A stretch of 64,000 bases of DNA from positions 146,015 to 210,014 of the forward strand of contig NZ_JAUUTW010000007.1 in the NCBI RefSeq assembly GCF_030676415.1, written 5' to 3'. This document shows, piece by piece, positions 36,426-46,405 of the stretch (position 1 is the first letter of the stretch; every line of letters starts with the position of its first letter). This stretch comes from Peribacillus frigoritolerans (GTDB lineage: Bacteria > Bacillota > Bacilli > Bacillales > DSM-1321). The translations under genes were made by a program, and so were the position numbers. A model generated the notes under the pieces. It had not been told where the DNA came from. It did not search any database and worked only from the letters and a program-made list of their open reading frames with translations.

Positions 36426-36556
36426 AAGTATCACCTCGATTTCTATCAACATTTCACGTTTAATTTTAACACGAACAGAACATACTTTCCCATACATTAT
36501 TATTTTAATACGGCATCATGGTACCCAGATATTCCAGTATTGGCAAATTCAGCAAG

Positions 36557-36608
36557 AAAAAGACCGAATGGCGTGAACATTGTTTCATGCACGGCATTCG
36601 GTCTTTTT
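36557..36608 (-). terminator. Terminator of the cysteine synthase gene
   Basis: AAAGACCGAATG with CATTCGGTCTTTTT around a large loop that contains a smaller inverted repeat. Confidence 0.75.
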
Positions 36609-36610
36609 CA

Positions 36611-37534
36611 TCATTTAAAAATATCCATACTTAAATAGCGTTCACCATTATCCGGTGCAATGCATAATACTCGTTTTCCACTTCCAAGACGACGGGCTTC
36701 CTGCAGGGCAGTCCAGACAGAGGCACCTCCTGAAGGTCCAATCAATATCCCTTCCTTCGAAGCCAGGTCCTTCATGGTGGAAATCGCATCTTCATCAGCC
36801 GCTTGTACGATTTCATCAAATACCTCTGTATTTAAAATGTTTGGGATAAAACCAGGGCTCGTACCCACTAACTTATGAGGACCAGGCTTTCCGCCGGAAA
36901 GAACCGGGGAACCCTTAGGCTCGACAACGACAACCCTTAAATCCGGCAGATGTTCTTTTAAGGCTTCACCTGTACCGGTTATCGTTCCTCCCGTTCCAGC
37001 AGTAGCGATAAACACATCCAGGTTTCCATCCATCTGATCTAGAATCTCGACTGCTGTCGTCACTCTGTGAATATCAGGATTGGCTTGGTTTTCGAATTGC
37101 TGCGGAATAAAGCTATTAGGAATCTTTGCGGCAAGTTCCTCAGCTTTACGAATGGCTCCCGGCATCCTCTCTGATGCAGGGGTAAGGACAACTTCCGCTC
37201 CGTATGCCTTTAAGATATTGATTCTTTCTTTCGACATATTATCCGGCATGACCATAATGGCCCTATACCCCTTTGCTGCAGCATTCATAGCAAGCCCAAT
37301 ACCTGTATTCCCTGATGTTGGTTCTATGATCGTGGCCCCGGATTGAATGATTCCATCCAATTCAGCCTGCCTAATTAAGTTGAAGGCAGCCCGATCTTTC
37401 ACGCTTCGGCTTGGATTGAAATATTCAAGTTTCACAAATACTTCAGCGTCACCCTCCGCTGTTAAATGATTAATCCTTACAACAGGTGTATCTCCTATCA
37501 ATTCAGTGATATTATTAACGATTTTTACCGTCAT
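36611..37534 (-). CDS. Cysteine synthase (O-acetylserine sulfhydrylase) family
   Basis: PLP enzyme of 307 residues. The PLP lysine is in NPSRSVKDRAAF (about 45), the substrate loop in IEPTSGNTGIGLAM near 68, and the phosphate loop in ATAGTGGTITGTGEAL near 180. It probably makes cysteine from O-acetylserine and sulphide. Some residues differ from CysK proper (for example IGPSGGASV for the usual GGISSGAA-like loop), so it may be a YtkP-like paralogue or act on another beta-replacement substrate. The ribosome site GGGGGA is 9 bases upstream. Monocistronic. Confidence 0.85.
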   Translation of the reverse strand: MTVKIVNNITELIGDTPVVRINHLTAEGDAEVFVKLEYFNPSRSVKDRAAFNLIRQAELDGIIQSGATIIEPTSGNTGIGLAMNAAAKGYRAIMVMPDNMSKERINILKAYGAEVVLTPASERMPGAIRKAEELAAKIPNSFIPQQFENQANPDIHRVTTAVEILDQMDGNLDVFIATAGTGGTITGTGEALKEHLPDLRVVVVEPKGSPVLSGGKPGPHKLVGTSPGFIPNILNTEVFDEIVQAADEDAISTMKDLASKEGILIGPSGGASVWTALQEARRLGSGKRVLCIAPDNGERYLSMDIFK

Positions 37535-37873
37535 TCAAAAAATCCCCCTTCGATCCATACACTTCCTACATGCACTTTTACTCAGGTTTATTATATCATT
37601 TATGATTTTTCATTTTAAAGAGAGAATTCCTCTAGTATAAATGGGTTTTGTTTTCATTCTTTCCAAACTTAAAGGAAAAAAACTATGAAGTTAGTTCGGT
37701 ATAGTTATTTTCCATCATTTTTGAAGATATTCAGCCACTTATCAATATTCCCAGTCTTAATACATTTCCCTCACATAACAATAGTCAAAATTGACTGATA
37801 ATGATAAAATTTTTATAACAGTACCTATCTTTAGAAAAAAGACAGTATTATTTTGACAAGGGAGTTTTTGAAA
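37535..37873. promoter_or_regulatory. Divergent promoter region of the cysteine synthase and yhzD
   Basis: On the minus strand an extended minus-10 region (ATGATATAAT) lies near 37592-37602. No gene or riboswitch is evident. Confidence 0.4.
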
Positions 37874-38062
37874 ATGAGCAGAATATACAAATTAACCGTT
37901 TTTGAACCGTCAGGGGAAAAACTATTGGATGAATCATTTACAGCCGAGAATGATGAACAAGCAAAAGAATTGGGACAAAACCTATTGAAGGAAAAAAACT
38001 ATCAAGATCAAACACATCGCTGTACATCACCTTCAGGCGCTTTATTGCTTTTTCATCGCTGA
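37874..38062 (+). CDS. yhzD: YhzD-like small protein
   Basis: ATG 37874 follows AAGGGAG; product 62 residues, beginning MSRIYKLTVFEPSG and ending THRCTSPSGALLLFHR. Predicted beta-alpha-beta, soluble. I assign it to YhzD from memory of the conserved C-terminal HRCTSPSGKLLLFHR-like tail. Function unknown. A strong terminator of the repeat family follows. Confidence 0.65.
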   Translation: MSRIYKLTVFEPSGEKLLDESFTAENDEQAKELGQNLLKEKNYQDQTHRCTSPSGALLLFHR

Positions 38063-38157
38063 TTAAAAATGGAAGCGCAATCACTAAAAATATCAAGTTT
38101 TCCGTATCTTCCTTTTTAATCTATATAGAAAAGCCGTCACAATAACGTGACGACCTC

Positions 38158-38207
38158 AAACTGTAGACAAACTCGATGAAAATCGAGTTTGTCTACAGTT
38201 TTTTTAT
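38158..38207 (+). terminator. Strong hairpin terminator after yhzD
   Basis: About 20 paired bases with a short loop and eight T on the plus strand. It is part of the repeat module. Confidence 0.85.
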
Positions 38208-38335
38208 GGCTTGTACAATTTGGACGTTGATTTCCGTTCCAGGCACTCGCTTTCCGCGGGCAGTCCGCCCGCGGCTTGCCCTGCGGGGTCTCGCACCTTC
38301 CTCTCCCATCAACTTTGTTATAGACTTTAGATAGA
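38158..38335. repeat. Interspersed repeat copy B (half element with hairpin)
   Basis: A long perfect hairpin (CTGTAGACAAACTCGAT and complement) and T-run, then a GC-rich block with CCAGGCACTCGCTTTCCGCG at about 38240-38260 and GGGGTCTCGCACCTTCC at about 38285. The same two modules recur at the D and E copies in the reverse order. Confidence 0.75.
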
Positions 38336-38463
38336 AACCATACCCGAGGAGTTGAAGGTGTTGCTTTGGGGTCAGACGGTTCAGGAACATCAATTGATGA
38401 AAGATACGTTTTCCGAAGGCTACAAACTGAGGCCGTCACTAGAAAAGAGACGGCCTTTCTCAT

Positions 38464-39261
38464 TCATTTTCCGATGAAGTTCGGTTTTCTTTTTTCCACG
38501 AAAGCTCTTATTCCCTCTTGGTGATCCGCTGTTTGACGCATTTTCATCTGAGCAGCTTTTTCAATCTCAAGCATCTTAATTAATAGTGGGCGATTTTTTT
38601 CACTAAGGATCTTTTTTGTTTTAATCATGGCCTGTACCGGACTTTGCAGCCACGCTTGCACTTTCTTCTCTACCGCATGTTCCAAGGTTCCGTCTGCCAC
38701 TTCATGAATGAGGCCCTTTTCTTTTGCTTCAAGCGCTGTAAGCACTTTACCTTCCCAGATCAACTCTTTAGCACCCACTTCACCTAGACGACGCTCAAGG
38801 AAGAAGTGTCCGCCGCCATCAGGGATTAATCCAATTCCGATAAAATTCATAGCAATCTTACTTTCCGAATCGGCAATAAGATGATCGGTTGCAAGAGCTA
38901 TACTCAACCCAAGCCCTGCAGCTGCACCATGAATGGCACTGATGGTCAATTTAGGCATGAAGTATAGAGTGGTCACCAATTCACTGATTCCATCCATCAG
39001 TTCATCGAAAGCGTTTTCTTTTCCAGGCGAGAGCATCATCTTAATGTCACCACCAGCGGAAAATGCTTTCCCATTCCCTTTTAAAATGACGACGTCCACT
39101 TCTTCATTCTCACTTACCTCCTTAAGGGCATAAATAAAATCATGCAGCATTTGCGGATTTAGAGAATTCATTGCCTCTGGACGGTTCATTGCAACAGTAG
39201 CCGTCCGGTCCAAATATGTGACTAAAACAGTGCCTGCAGGTGATGTCGATTCAATACTCAA
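38464..39261 (-). CDS. yhaR: Enoyl-CoA hydratase/isomerase family protein YhaR
   Basis: Product of 265 residues, TTG start at 39261 behind AGGAGGAAA. Crotonase fold: ILKGNGKAFSAGGDIKMM (oxyanion loop, about 60-77) and ISAIHGAAAGLGLSIALATD with GIGLIPDGGGHFFLERR (about 105-160). It would hydrate or isomerise enoyl-CoA thioesters. It follows an acyl-CoA ligase gene by 93 bases on the same strand, suggesting a shared pathway. No FadR site seen. Confidence 0.85.
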   Translation of the reverse strand: MSIESTSPAGTVLVTYLDRTATVAMNRPEAMNSLNPQMLHDFIYALKEVSENEEVDVVILKGNGKAFSAGGDIKMMLSPGKENAFDELMDGISELVTTLYFMPKLTISAIHGAAAGLGLSIALATDHLIADSESKIAMNFIGIGLIPDGGGHFFLERRLGEVGAKELIWEGKVLTALEAKEKGLIHEVADGTLEHAVEKKVQAWLQSPVQAMIKTKKILSEKNRPLLIKMLEIEKAAQMKMRQTADHQEGIRAFVEKRKPNFIGK

Positions 39262-39354
39262 TTTATTTCCTCCTCTATCGTCCTATGACTCTATTATATA
39301 TTTTTTATTATTTATCAGAATAGGGCGAAAAGTTATAATTAGACAAATATAACA

Positions 39355-40971
39355 TTATTTCTTGATATATTTATCCTGAAGCTGATCACGCAAAGCCCTT
39401 TTCAAGAACTTTCCAACACCCGTTTTCGGAATATCATCCAAAAAGACCACTTCATCCGGCAGCCACCATTTTGCAAACTGCGGCTTTAAAAATTCGATGA
39501 TGTCCTCCTGGGACACTTGCCCCTGGTATGCGTCCTTCAAAACAACACAGGCAATCGGCCGTTCCTGCCATTTTTCGTGAGGCACTGCGATTACCGCCGC
39601 CTCAAAGATTCCTTCATGGGCCATTAATGCATTCTCTATATCTACGGAAGAAATCCACTCACCGCCGCTTTTTATCAAGTCCTTAGTCCGGTCGACGATT
39701 TTCACGAATCCTTCTTCATCAATCGTGACAACATCCCCCGTATACAGCCAGCCATCTTTAAAGGTATCCTCTGACCGCTCATCCTTAAAATACTCATTTG
39801 CTATCCAAGGACCCCTGATCAGCAATTCGCCCATTTCTTTTCCATCAGGTTTCACTTCGCCATCCTGACCGATCACTTTAATTTCTATCATTGGCGAAAC
39901 AAGGCCCTGCTTGGCCTTCAACTCATAAAGTTCTTCTTCAGGAAGGTCTTCCTGATAGCTTTTTGGTTTGGATACAAATACGAGCGGGCTTGTTTCAGTC
40001 ATTCCATAGGCATGCAGGAATGGTATCCCATACTTTTGTTCAAAGGTTTTAATCATGCTTTTCGGAGCAGCCGACCCTCCGCATAAAACAGCACGAATGC
40101 TGCTCGTATCATGGCTGCCTTCTTCTAGCTCCTTCAATAAGCCCAGCCATATCGTCGGAACGCCTGCTGCGATTGTAACCTTCTCCGTTTCTATAAACTC
40201 AGCCAAAATCTTTGGGGTGAAGTAGGGTCCCGGCAAAACCATCTTCGTTCCAAACCAAACACTGGCAAAAGGCATTCCCCAGGCATTCACGTGAAACATG
40301 GGAACGACAGGAAGGGCCACATCACGTTCACTTAATGCTGTAGAATCGGCAAGCCCCAATGCAATCGCATGCAACAAAATTCCGCGATGTGAATAAACCA
40401 CACCTTTTGGATTTCCGGTCGTGGCGGAAGTATAACATATGCCTGCAGGTGCATTTTCATCCAAGTTTTGAATGAATGGCTGTTTCGGATTCCCATCGGC
40501 TAATAGTTTTTCATAATGATAAATAGGTGAAAGGGTCGTTTCAGGCAGCTCATCTTTATCCGTCATTATGATATAACCTTCCACTGTCGTTAACTCATCT
40601 TTAATTGCTTCCAAAAGGGGGATGACATCCGGGTCTATCAATAATAATCGATCCTCCGCACTATTGACGATATAAGAAACATGTTGAGGAGACAGACGCA
40701 TATTGATTGTATGTAGGACAGCACCATGACAAGGAATCGCAAAATAAGCTTCTAAATGCCGATGATGATTCCAGGCAAGTGTTCCAATACGGTCACCTGT
40801 TTGAATACCGAATTTTTCAAGATTACTGGTCAGCCTTCTTGTACGCTCAGCAATCTCAGCATATGTAAATGTGTGAATTCCACCATCCGTACGCGAAACT
40901 ACCTCTTTCTTCGGAAAATATTTTTCAGCTCTCTCAATGATTTGAGTCATGATCAATGGAGTATCCATCAT
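39355..40971 (-). CDS. Fatty-acyl-CoA synthetase (medium/long chain), ANL family
   Basis: Product of 538 residues from ATG 40971, ribosome site GGGGGAGA. P-loop ICYTSATTGNPKGVVYSHRG near 185, HAYGMTETSPL near 325, GWLYTGDVVTIDEEGFVKIVD near 420, and the C-terminal lysine region DDIPKTGVGKFLKRALRD near 520. The SATTGNPKG loop and length match the medium-chain YngI-like or AlkK group rather than LcfB. Likely supplies acyl-CoA for YhaR. Confidence 0.87.
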   Translation of the reverse strand: MMDTPLIMTQIIERAEKYFPKKEVVSRTDGGIHTFTYAEIAERTRRLTSNLEKFGIQTGDRIGTLAWNHHRHLEAYFAIPCHGAVLHTINMRLSPQHVSYIVNSAEDRLLLIDPDVIPLLEAIKDELTTVEGYIIMTDKDELPETTLSPIYHYEKLLADGNPKQPFIQNLDENAPAGICYTSATTGNPKGVVYSHRGILLHAIALGLADSTALSERDVALPVVPMFHVNAWGMPFASVWFGTKMVLPGPYFTPKILAEFIETEKVTIAAGVPTIWLGLLKELEEGSHDTSSIRAVLCGGSAAPKSMIKTFEQKYGIPFLHAYGMTETSPLVFVSKPKSYQEDLPEEELYELKAKQGLVSPMIEIKVIGQDGEVKPDGKEMGELLIRGPWIANEYFKDERSEDTFKDGWLYTGDVVTIDEEGFVKIVDRTKDLIKSGGEWISSVDIENALMAHEGIFEAAVIAVPHEKWQERPIACVVLKDAYQGQVSQEDIIEFLKPQFAKWWLPDEVVFLDDIPKTGVGKFLKRALRDQLQDKYIKK

Positions 40972-41544
40972 TACAATCTCCCCCTTATTTTAAAAGCATG
41001 CTCATTATATATTCGACCAGAAAAAAAATAATCCTTTTTCCCTAGGATCCTTTTACGATTATTTTGGATCCACTCCAGGCACTCGCTTTCTGTGGGCGGT
41101 ACGCCCTCGGCGCTCTTTGCGCCTGTAGGGACCTTGTTTTAAAATTTAGATAGAAACCCTTTTGTCTACAAAGGGGGTTCGGAAGATTTTAAACAAGACT
41201 AGGTTACACTTTATGGTTTTTTTCTTTTTTATGAAACCCTCACTAGTTTGAAGAAATTTGCGACGATCCTGCCGAATAACTGGCTAGCCAAGACCACACA
41301 GACGCTTGCGGCGAGGAGGCGCTTGGCAGACGGCGGCGGAAAGGGAGCGGATTTCTGAAATCAATAGGCAAACTCGTATGAAAATGTCTCCGGTAAATAC
41401 CGAAGTCATTTAATTAGGAGGTAATCTGATATTTTATTTTTAAACCAAATTTATTGGTGCAGTTCCATGAAATATTTTTTATGTTTCTTTCTAGAAAAAA
41501 GAGGAAATAGTAAAGATACAATTATATTTAGAGGGAGCTCATTT
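40972..41544. other. Intergenic region carrying repeat copy C
   Basis: Lies between two divergent genes. It contains the acyl-CoA ligase promoter, repeat copy C, and the ribosome site of the DDAH-like gene. No other gene is supported. Confidence 0.6.
41070..41390. repeat. Interspersed repeat copy C (two inverted halves)
   Basis: First block (CCACTCCAGGCACTCGCTTT at about 41072) and an opposed block (GAAATTTGCGACGATCCTGC to GGAAAGGGAGCGGATTTC, about 41252-41358) form a long imperfect inverted repeat around a unique centre of about 100 bases. The right end carries GGCAAACTCG, a piece of the hairpin module. Confidence 0.75.
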
Positions 41545-42423
41545 ATGGTAAACAAAATAAACGAAGAACTAGAAGCTTATTGCGCGAGTGAATATTCAAA
41601 GCTATCACGGGTGATCGTCTGTGAACCTCGTCATATGGAGATCCGGGAGATCATTAACGAAACCCAAAAAGAGTTTCAAGAAGAAAATATCGATCAGGCA
41701 CTTGCCTTGAAGCAGCACGCCCAATTTATAAAGGCTCTTGAACATGAAGGGATTGAAGTCATAAAACTTCCGCCACAATTTACATATCCAGAACAAGTCT
41801 TTACCAGAGATATCGGTTTCACTCTTGGCAATACCGTTTACGTTGCTGAGTTGGCAACAGGTATCAGGCAGGGTGAAGAACAAATATTGAAATCCTGGCT
41901 TGAAACGAATGGTATCTCATTTTTCAACCTCCTCAAAAATCATATTGAGGGCGGGGATGTCCTTATTGACGGAAAGACCATCTATATTGGAATCAGTGAA
42001 AGAACGGATGAAACATCCGTCAAGCATCTTCAAACCCTATTACCGGAATACGATATCATCGCGGTTCCTTTCATTGAAACATTCCTTCATTTAGATTGTG
42101 TTTTCAATATCATATCACCGACAGAGGCGCTTATTTTTCCAGAGTCCTTTACAAAAAAAGAGATGGATTTATTAGCCTCACGTTATGACATGATTGAAGT
42201 GACTAAAGAAGAACAATTCACATTAGGAACCAATGTGCTTTCGATTGGGAATAAAAAATTATTCAGTCTTCCGTGTAATAAACAGGTAAATAGTGAGCTT
42301 CGTAAACGCGGATACGAAGTCATCGAAGTCGATATAAGCGAAATCATCAAGTCCGGCGGCTCTTTTCGTTGCTGCACAATGCCACTATTGAGGACAACGA
42401 ATAAGAAGACTGATTCAGCCTGA
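41545..42423 (+). CDS. DDAH-like amidinohydrolase (YkgA family)
   Basis: ATG 41545 follows AGAGGGAGC; product 292 residues. Guanidine-modifying fold: FTRDIGFTLGNTV (about 90), HIEGGDVLIDG (about 137), catalytic His in ETFLHLDCVFN (about 178), and catalytic Cys in GGSFRCCTMPLLR near the C-terminus (about 276). It probably removes dimethylamine or ammonia from methylated arginine or similar guanidines; ornithine/citrulline formation is inferred. Monocistronic, between repeat copies C and D. Confidence 0.85.
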   Translation: MVNKINEELEAYCASEYSKLSRVIVCEPRHMEIREIINETQKEFQEENIDQALALKQHAQFIKALEHEGIEVIKLPPQFTYPEQVFTRDIGFTLGNTVYVAELATGIRQGEEQILKSWLETNGISFFNLLKNHIEGGDVLIDGKTIYIGISERTDETSVKHLQTLLPEYDIIAVPFIETFLHLDCVFNIISPTEALIFPESFTKKEMDLLASRYDMIEVTKEEQFTLGTNVLSIGNKKLFSLPCNKQVNSELRKRGYEVIEVDISEIIKSGGSFRCCTMPLLRTTNKKTDSA

Positions 42424-43022
42424 GCAGAATGAAAGAAACCAGGTGTTATCAAACATTAATGTTAAATGTTGCAGCTTGTCGACAAAAGGGTGTTCGGAAT
42501 TGTCTTATCCCGAACTACGGTTAAGACCAGGATATACTTTTCACGGATTTTACTATTTTATGAAACCCTCACTGGATTTGTAGAAATTTGCGACACTCCT
42601 GCCGAAAAACTGGCTAGCCGAGACCCCACAGACGCTTGCGGCGAGGAGGCTCGGCAGACAGTCGGCGGAAAGGGAGCGGATTTCTGAAAACAACTGGAGC
42701 TTTTTCTTAAAAGGCAAAAAACTGTAGGCAAACTCGCATTGTTCGAATTTATCTACAGTCTGGAACATTAATGTGTAATGTTGATTTTTCTAAAAACAAA
42801 TGGAACTCTTATGTGATCACTTTATTTTTTGGGAAATCACGTATCTGTTAGTGGAACAGGAAGGATTAATGGTTTAGTTCTTTTTTAATGCCTCGATTCC
42901 AAAGGTGTCTACATTAAATAACTTTGTTGATATTCGGGCTCATAAGAGTTCTAAATGCAATAAAAAAATGCTTGTCTGGCGGTTTCCTGAAAGTACAAGT
43001 CCTGCCTTTCTCCTCCTTTTAA
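42424..43022. other. Intergenic region carrying repeat copy D
   Basis: Between two convergent genes. Holds repeat copy D with its hairpin; 42770-43022 has no supported gene. Confidence 0.55.
42550..42765. repeat. Interspersed repeat copy D (half element with hairpin)
   Basis: ATGAAACCCTCACTGG, then GCGACACTCCTGCCGA, GGCTAGCCGAGACCCCACAG, GCGGCGAGGAGGC and GGCGGAAAGGGAGCGGATTT, followed by the hairpin CTGTAGGCAAACTCG / CGAATTTATCTACAG at 42722-42759. Orientation opposite to copy B. Confidence 0.75.
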
Positions 43023-43418
43023 TTAGTGGAGCAGTGTTAATAAAATTTCAGAATCCTTTCTATTTAACTGTACATACTGGCTATGTTCATCCTTCGTCAA
43101 TTCTACAATATTTTCATCAGTATTAACCCAAACATAATATACAGCTATTTTACCTTCGCTTTTTTCATCATTAAAATAAAAGATGAAGTCCGCCTTAGAA
43201 TGATCCTTCTCCAATGCGAATTCTTCCCAATCAGCATTTTTTACTATTTCTTTTGTTTTTTCTGTTCTTTTTATTTCTATCTTTTCTTTATATGCTTCGA
43301 ATTTGTAGTTTTTCCCTTCAAATTTTTGAATGGAAATATGTTCTTGCTTTGTTGTACAACCTGCAGTTAACGTTATTGCTAATAGGCTAAGTGCAAGCAG
43401 GAATAATTTCCTTTTCAT
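43023..43418 (-). CDS. Small lipoprotein
   Basis: Start ATG 43418 behind GAGGTGGC; product 131 residues. Signal peptide MKRKLFLLALSLLAITLTAGC with lipobox LTAGC, so lipidation at Cys21. The mature part is charged, beta-rich, with no recognised domain. It sits just downstream of the urease operon on the same strand, separated by the operon terminator. Confidence 0.75.
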   Translation of the reverse strand: MKRKLFLLALSLLAITLTAGCTTKQEHISIQKFEGKNYKFEAYKEKIEIKRTEKTKEIVKNADWEEFALEKDHSKADFIFYFNDEKSEGKIAVYYVWVNTDENIVELTKDEHSQYVQLNRKDSEILLTLLH

Positions 43419-43522
43419 TAAATGCCACCTCCTCATACCTGGATGGATTAATTATCCAATATATTTCATTATACTAGTCCATCCAAAAGAGTAATAGGAA
43501 TGTTTATCGATTTATTAGCAGC

Positions 43523-43552
43523 AAAAAAACCCTCAAGCTTTTGGCTTGAGAG
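43523..43552 (-). terminator. Terminator of the urease operon
   Basis: CTCAAGCC with GGCTTGAG and a run of seven T on the minus strand, 20 bases after ureH. Confidence 0.85.
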
Positions 43553-43572
43553 TTCCTGACCCTGGTATTCCT

Positions 43573-44217
43573 TCAACCAAACCAAACTGAAAATAGTTCC
43601 TCGTTGATACCCAGATTGTACATATAATAGATTCCGAAAACCGTGCTTATCACACCTGTCAATCGGATGAGTGAACGATTGACTTTTTTGGAAGAAGAAC
43701 TTGTGACAAAGGGGATGCTTAAAATCGTAGTGAACAGAAGCATGCCTATACAAGTACCTACACCAAATATGATAATGTAGATTGCCCCCTGCCACGCTGC
43801 ATCTATCGTACTCATAGTAAGCAGGACCATTGCAGCACTGCCGGCAAGTCCATGGACGATTCCCACTAACATCGATTTTAGATAGGTAGCCCGTCCTGTA
43901 TGGTCATGCTGCTCCGTTTGCTTCCAAGAAAAAATCGTCGTGATACCTAAATATACCAACATGATTCCCACAACAAATTCCAATGACATTGCCCAAGCTT
44001 CCGGAATTTCGTTTTTCAAAAGAATCAGGATGACACCGAACACCAAAAGAGTAAGTGTATGCCCGATTCCCCAAAATACGCCTGCAAGTGAAGATTTCCA
44101 TATTTTCTTGCTTTGGCTCGCAATCGTAGAAACGGCAATGATATGATCGGGTTCCAGGGCATGCTTTATGCCTAATGCAAATCCAATCGCTAAAACCAGC
44201 AATAAACTCATTTCCAT
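43573..44217 (-). CDS. ureH: Urease accessory nickel transporter UreH
   Basis: Product of 214 residues, six hydrophobic helices. The NiCoT signature is near the N-terminus: GIKHALEPDHIIAVST, and a second motif WGIGHTLTL. UreH imports nickel for urease maturation and was first described in the ureABCEFGDH cluster of Bacillus sp. TB-90, the same order as here. Last gene of the operon, 21 bases after ureD. Confidence 0.9.
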   Translation of the reverse strand: MEMSLLLVLAIGFALGIKHALEPDHIIAVSTIASQSKKIWKSSLAGVFWGIGHTLTLLVFGVILILLKNEIPEAWAMSLEFVVGIMLVYLGITTIFSWKQTEQHDHTGRATYLKSMLVGIVHGLAGSAAMVLLTMSTIDAAWQGAIYIIIFGVGTCIGMLLFTTILSIPFVTSSSSKKVNRSLIRLTGVISTVFGIYYMYNLGINEELFSVWFG

Positions 44218-44238
44218 AAACCCCCTCCTTTCCCTTTG

Positions 44239-45054
44239 CTAATATTTACGATAAAAGATTGCATCCTCCCGCAGGACCCTCCTTCGGAAGAGATCCTCAC
44301 AAACAGAAAATACCTTTTCTATCTGTTGAGTTTGATTTGCTAATATCCGCAGTATCAAACCACGTATTGGCAGCCGGGAAAAACCTATTCTAACATTGCT
44401 TCTTAACGGGGAAAGCATTTCATCCAGTTCGTTAATGATTTCCCCGTCCACCTCTTCATGTATCAATAATAATGAGCCAAAATGACTGTATCCTTCCAAT
44501 AAGAGCACAGAGTCCATCTCGTCTGAAGGATTCAGAAGCAAGTGGTCCATTATAAGCCTTTTACCATCATGGAACACGTTTAGTTTGGAGCGGATCCAAT
44601 CATATGTAAATTCCGTCTTACTTTCTGACCATCCCGGTGTAAATATATCCGTCAGCAACAATCCCGCTCCACTTTCCATATGTATCGTCATATTCTGAAT
44701 ATATCGAGCAGATTCATAGGCAATTATAGGGTCCTGCACATAGGTAAGAAAACTCCTTTTTTTTAATACCAGCTCGGTTTCCTGCAATGCCGGCTCCCCC
44801 ATCGTTTTGTATACCTTTGTCGCCGACTGTGTCGTCAACGTCATTGTAGCCCCTTCTTCCAAACAAAAGAGCTGATGGTACCTGTCCCCTCCTACATAGC
44901 CGCCCCCAACATGAATGAGAAAATAGGTCGGTGAAAATTCATCAAGAAACACAGGACGGGACAATTTGAATGCCCCGTCATAATAAGTATCCTTCACTAT
45001 TGTACGATCATTTTTCATTACCGCTTTTAAGCGAATGCTGCCTGTCCAGTTCAC
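44239..45054 (-). CDS. ureD: Urease accessory protein UreD
   Basis: Product of 271 residues. Recognised by [14 protein letters not shown] near 48, [12 protein letters not shown] near 78, and [14 protein letters not shown] near 133. UreD binds apo-urease and, with UreF and UreG, delivers nickel. It overlaps ureG by 4 bases. Confidence 0.92.
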   Translation of the reverse strand: MNWTGSIRLKAVMKNDRTIVKDTYYDGAFKLSRPVFLDEFSPTYFLIHVGGGYVGGDRYHQLFCLEEGATMTLTTQSATKVYKTMGEPALQETELVLKKRSFLTYVQDPIIAYESARYIQNMTIHMESGAGLLLTDIFTPGWSESKTEFTYDWIRSKLNVFHDGKRLIMDHLLLNPSDEMDSVLLLEGYSHFGSLLLIHEEVDGEIINELDEMLSPLRSNVRIGFSRLPIRGLILRILANQTQQIEKVFSVCEDLFRRRVLREDAIFYRKY

Positions 45055-45671
45055 TGCTCAAGTCCTATAAGAAATGCCTCTGACTTTATCCAGTTCACGA
45101 CATCAGTCAATCCCTTTTCGTCTTTTAAATTAGTAAAAAAGAAAGGTTTATCCCCTCGGGTCGTTAATGTATCCCTCTCCATCACTTCCAGACTTGCTCC
45201 TACATACGGGGCCAAGTCCGTTTTATTAATGATGAATAAATCCGATTTAATCATTCCCTGGCCACCTTTCCGGGGGATTTTCTCCCCTTGTGCGACATCA
45301 ATGATATAGATGGAAAAGTCAACGAGTTCAGGGCTGAAGGTCGCCGCTAAATTATCACCGCCGCTTTCCACAAAAATCAAATCCAGTTCCGGATGGAGTT
45401 CCATCAATTCATCAATAGCTGCAAAATTCATCGAAGCGTCCTCACGTATAGCTGTATGTGGACAGCCGCCGGTTTCCACGCCGATGATACGATTTTCAGG
45501 AAGCACACCATTTTTCATTAAAAACAAGGCATCTTCCTTTGTATATATATCATTCGTTACGACTGCCATGCTGAAGCCATTTTCCATTACCCGCGTCAAC
45601 TTCTCGACAAGCATCGTTTTTCCGGCACCAACCGGGCCGCCTACACCTATTTTGACTACTTGCTTCATCAT
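45051..45671 (-). CDS. ureG: Urease accessory GTPase UreG
   Basis: Product of 206 residues from ATG 45671. P-loop [13 protein letters not shown] near residue 11, metal-binding [18 protein letters not shown] near 70, Walker [12 protein letters not shown] near 98, and [11 protein letters not shown] near 149. GTP hydrolysis drives nickel insertion. Confidence 0.95.
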   Translation of the reverse strand: MMKQVVKIGVGGPVGAGKTMLVEKLTRVMENGFSMAVVTNDIYTKEDALFLMKNGVLPENRIIGVETGGCPHTAIREDASMNFAAIDELMELHPELDLIFVESGGDNLAATFSPELVDFSIYIIDVAQGEKIPRKGGQGMIKSDLFIINKTDLAPYVGASLEVMERDTLTTRGDKPFFFTNLKDEKGLTDVVNWIKSEAFLIGLEQ

Positions 45672-45718
45672 TATCGATTTACCCTCTAAATAGGGCAAAC
45701 CTGTCACCTCTTTTCTGG

Positions 45719-46405
45719 TTAACTCATAAATAGTCTTACATGTAATTGCTCATGTCTCATTTGTGCGATTTCCAACCCCGGCAGTGTCCGTCCGAGTTCA
45801 CCCTCCGGAAGTCCTTTAATGAATGCAACAGCTGTCTGGATAACATCATGTGTCCATAATAACAAGGATTGTCCCGCAGTCTGACCCAAAGGGATTCCTC
45901 TTACTGCATTTTGGATCAGTGAGGAAACGGCTGCATACAAACAGGCATGAATGGCCATTTCTACGGTAAGGTTCAGTTCGGTGCAAACAAGCGCAAATAC
46001 GATTGCCGGATGTCCGTAGCATTGTTTTGCTTGGATTTTCTTCAAGTATGCCGATAATTCTTTTGATGGATATAATTTCGAGCATAGTTTAGCCATCTGC
46101 TGCCCAATTCTTTTTGAAGCCTCTCTGGATTCCCGGGCTGAACAGGCAGCATACAGCTTCTCATCCAGATCCCATATTCCTTCAGCCCCATGACTTCTTA
46201 TCAATTCATAAGCAAGCCGGCACCCCAGTCCATCTGAATAGGTTAATGATTTTGAAATGTATACCTTCAAAAACTCCTTTAGAGAAGCGGCATCATGTAT
46301 TTTCTCTTCTTGAATGTATGTCTCCATCCCGAATGAATGGGAGAACGACCCAGATGGAAAATTGGAATCACAAAGCTGGATCAACGGAAACAAACGTTCA
46401 ATCAT
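45719..46405 (-). CDS. ureF: Urease accessory protein UreF
   Basis: Product of 228 residues, helical. [20 protein letters not shown] at the N-terminus is the family signature. UreF acts as a GTPase-effector for UreG within the maturation complex. It overlaps ureE by 8 bases and precedes ureG by 47. Confidence 0.93.
   Translation of the reverse strand: MIERLFPLIQLCDSNFPSGSFSHSFGMETYIQEEKIHDAASLKEFLKVYISKSLTYSDGLGCRLAYELIRSHGAEGIWDLDEKLYAACSARESREASKRIGQQMAKLCSKLYPSKELSAYLKKIQAKQCYGHPAIVFALVCTELNLTVEMAIHACLYAAVSSLIQNAVRGIPLGQTAGQSLLLWTHDVIQTAVAFIKGLPEGELGRTLPGLEIAQMRHEQLHVRLFMS

Larger units (their letters stand above)
38063..38463. other. Intergenic region carrying repeat copy B
   Basis: Between convergent yhzD and yhaR; contains a hairpin GTCAC/GTGAC at about 38135, the long terminator 38158-38207 and a half-length copy of the GC-rich repeat. 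No gene. Confidence 0.6.

Noticed and set aside
37535..37873. T-box or S-box riboswitch upstream of the cysteine synthase
   Set aside because: No T-box motif, long leader or terminator/antiterminator pair is visible; the gap is divergent promoters.
42905..43126. Plus-strand gene beside the lipoprotein
   Set aside because: Overlaps the lipoprotein C-terminus on the opposite strand and has no ribosome site or family resemblance.
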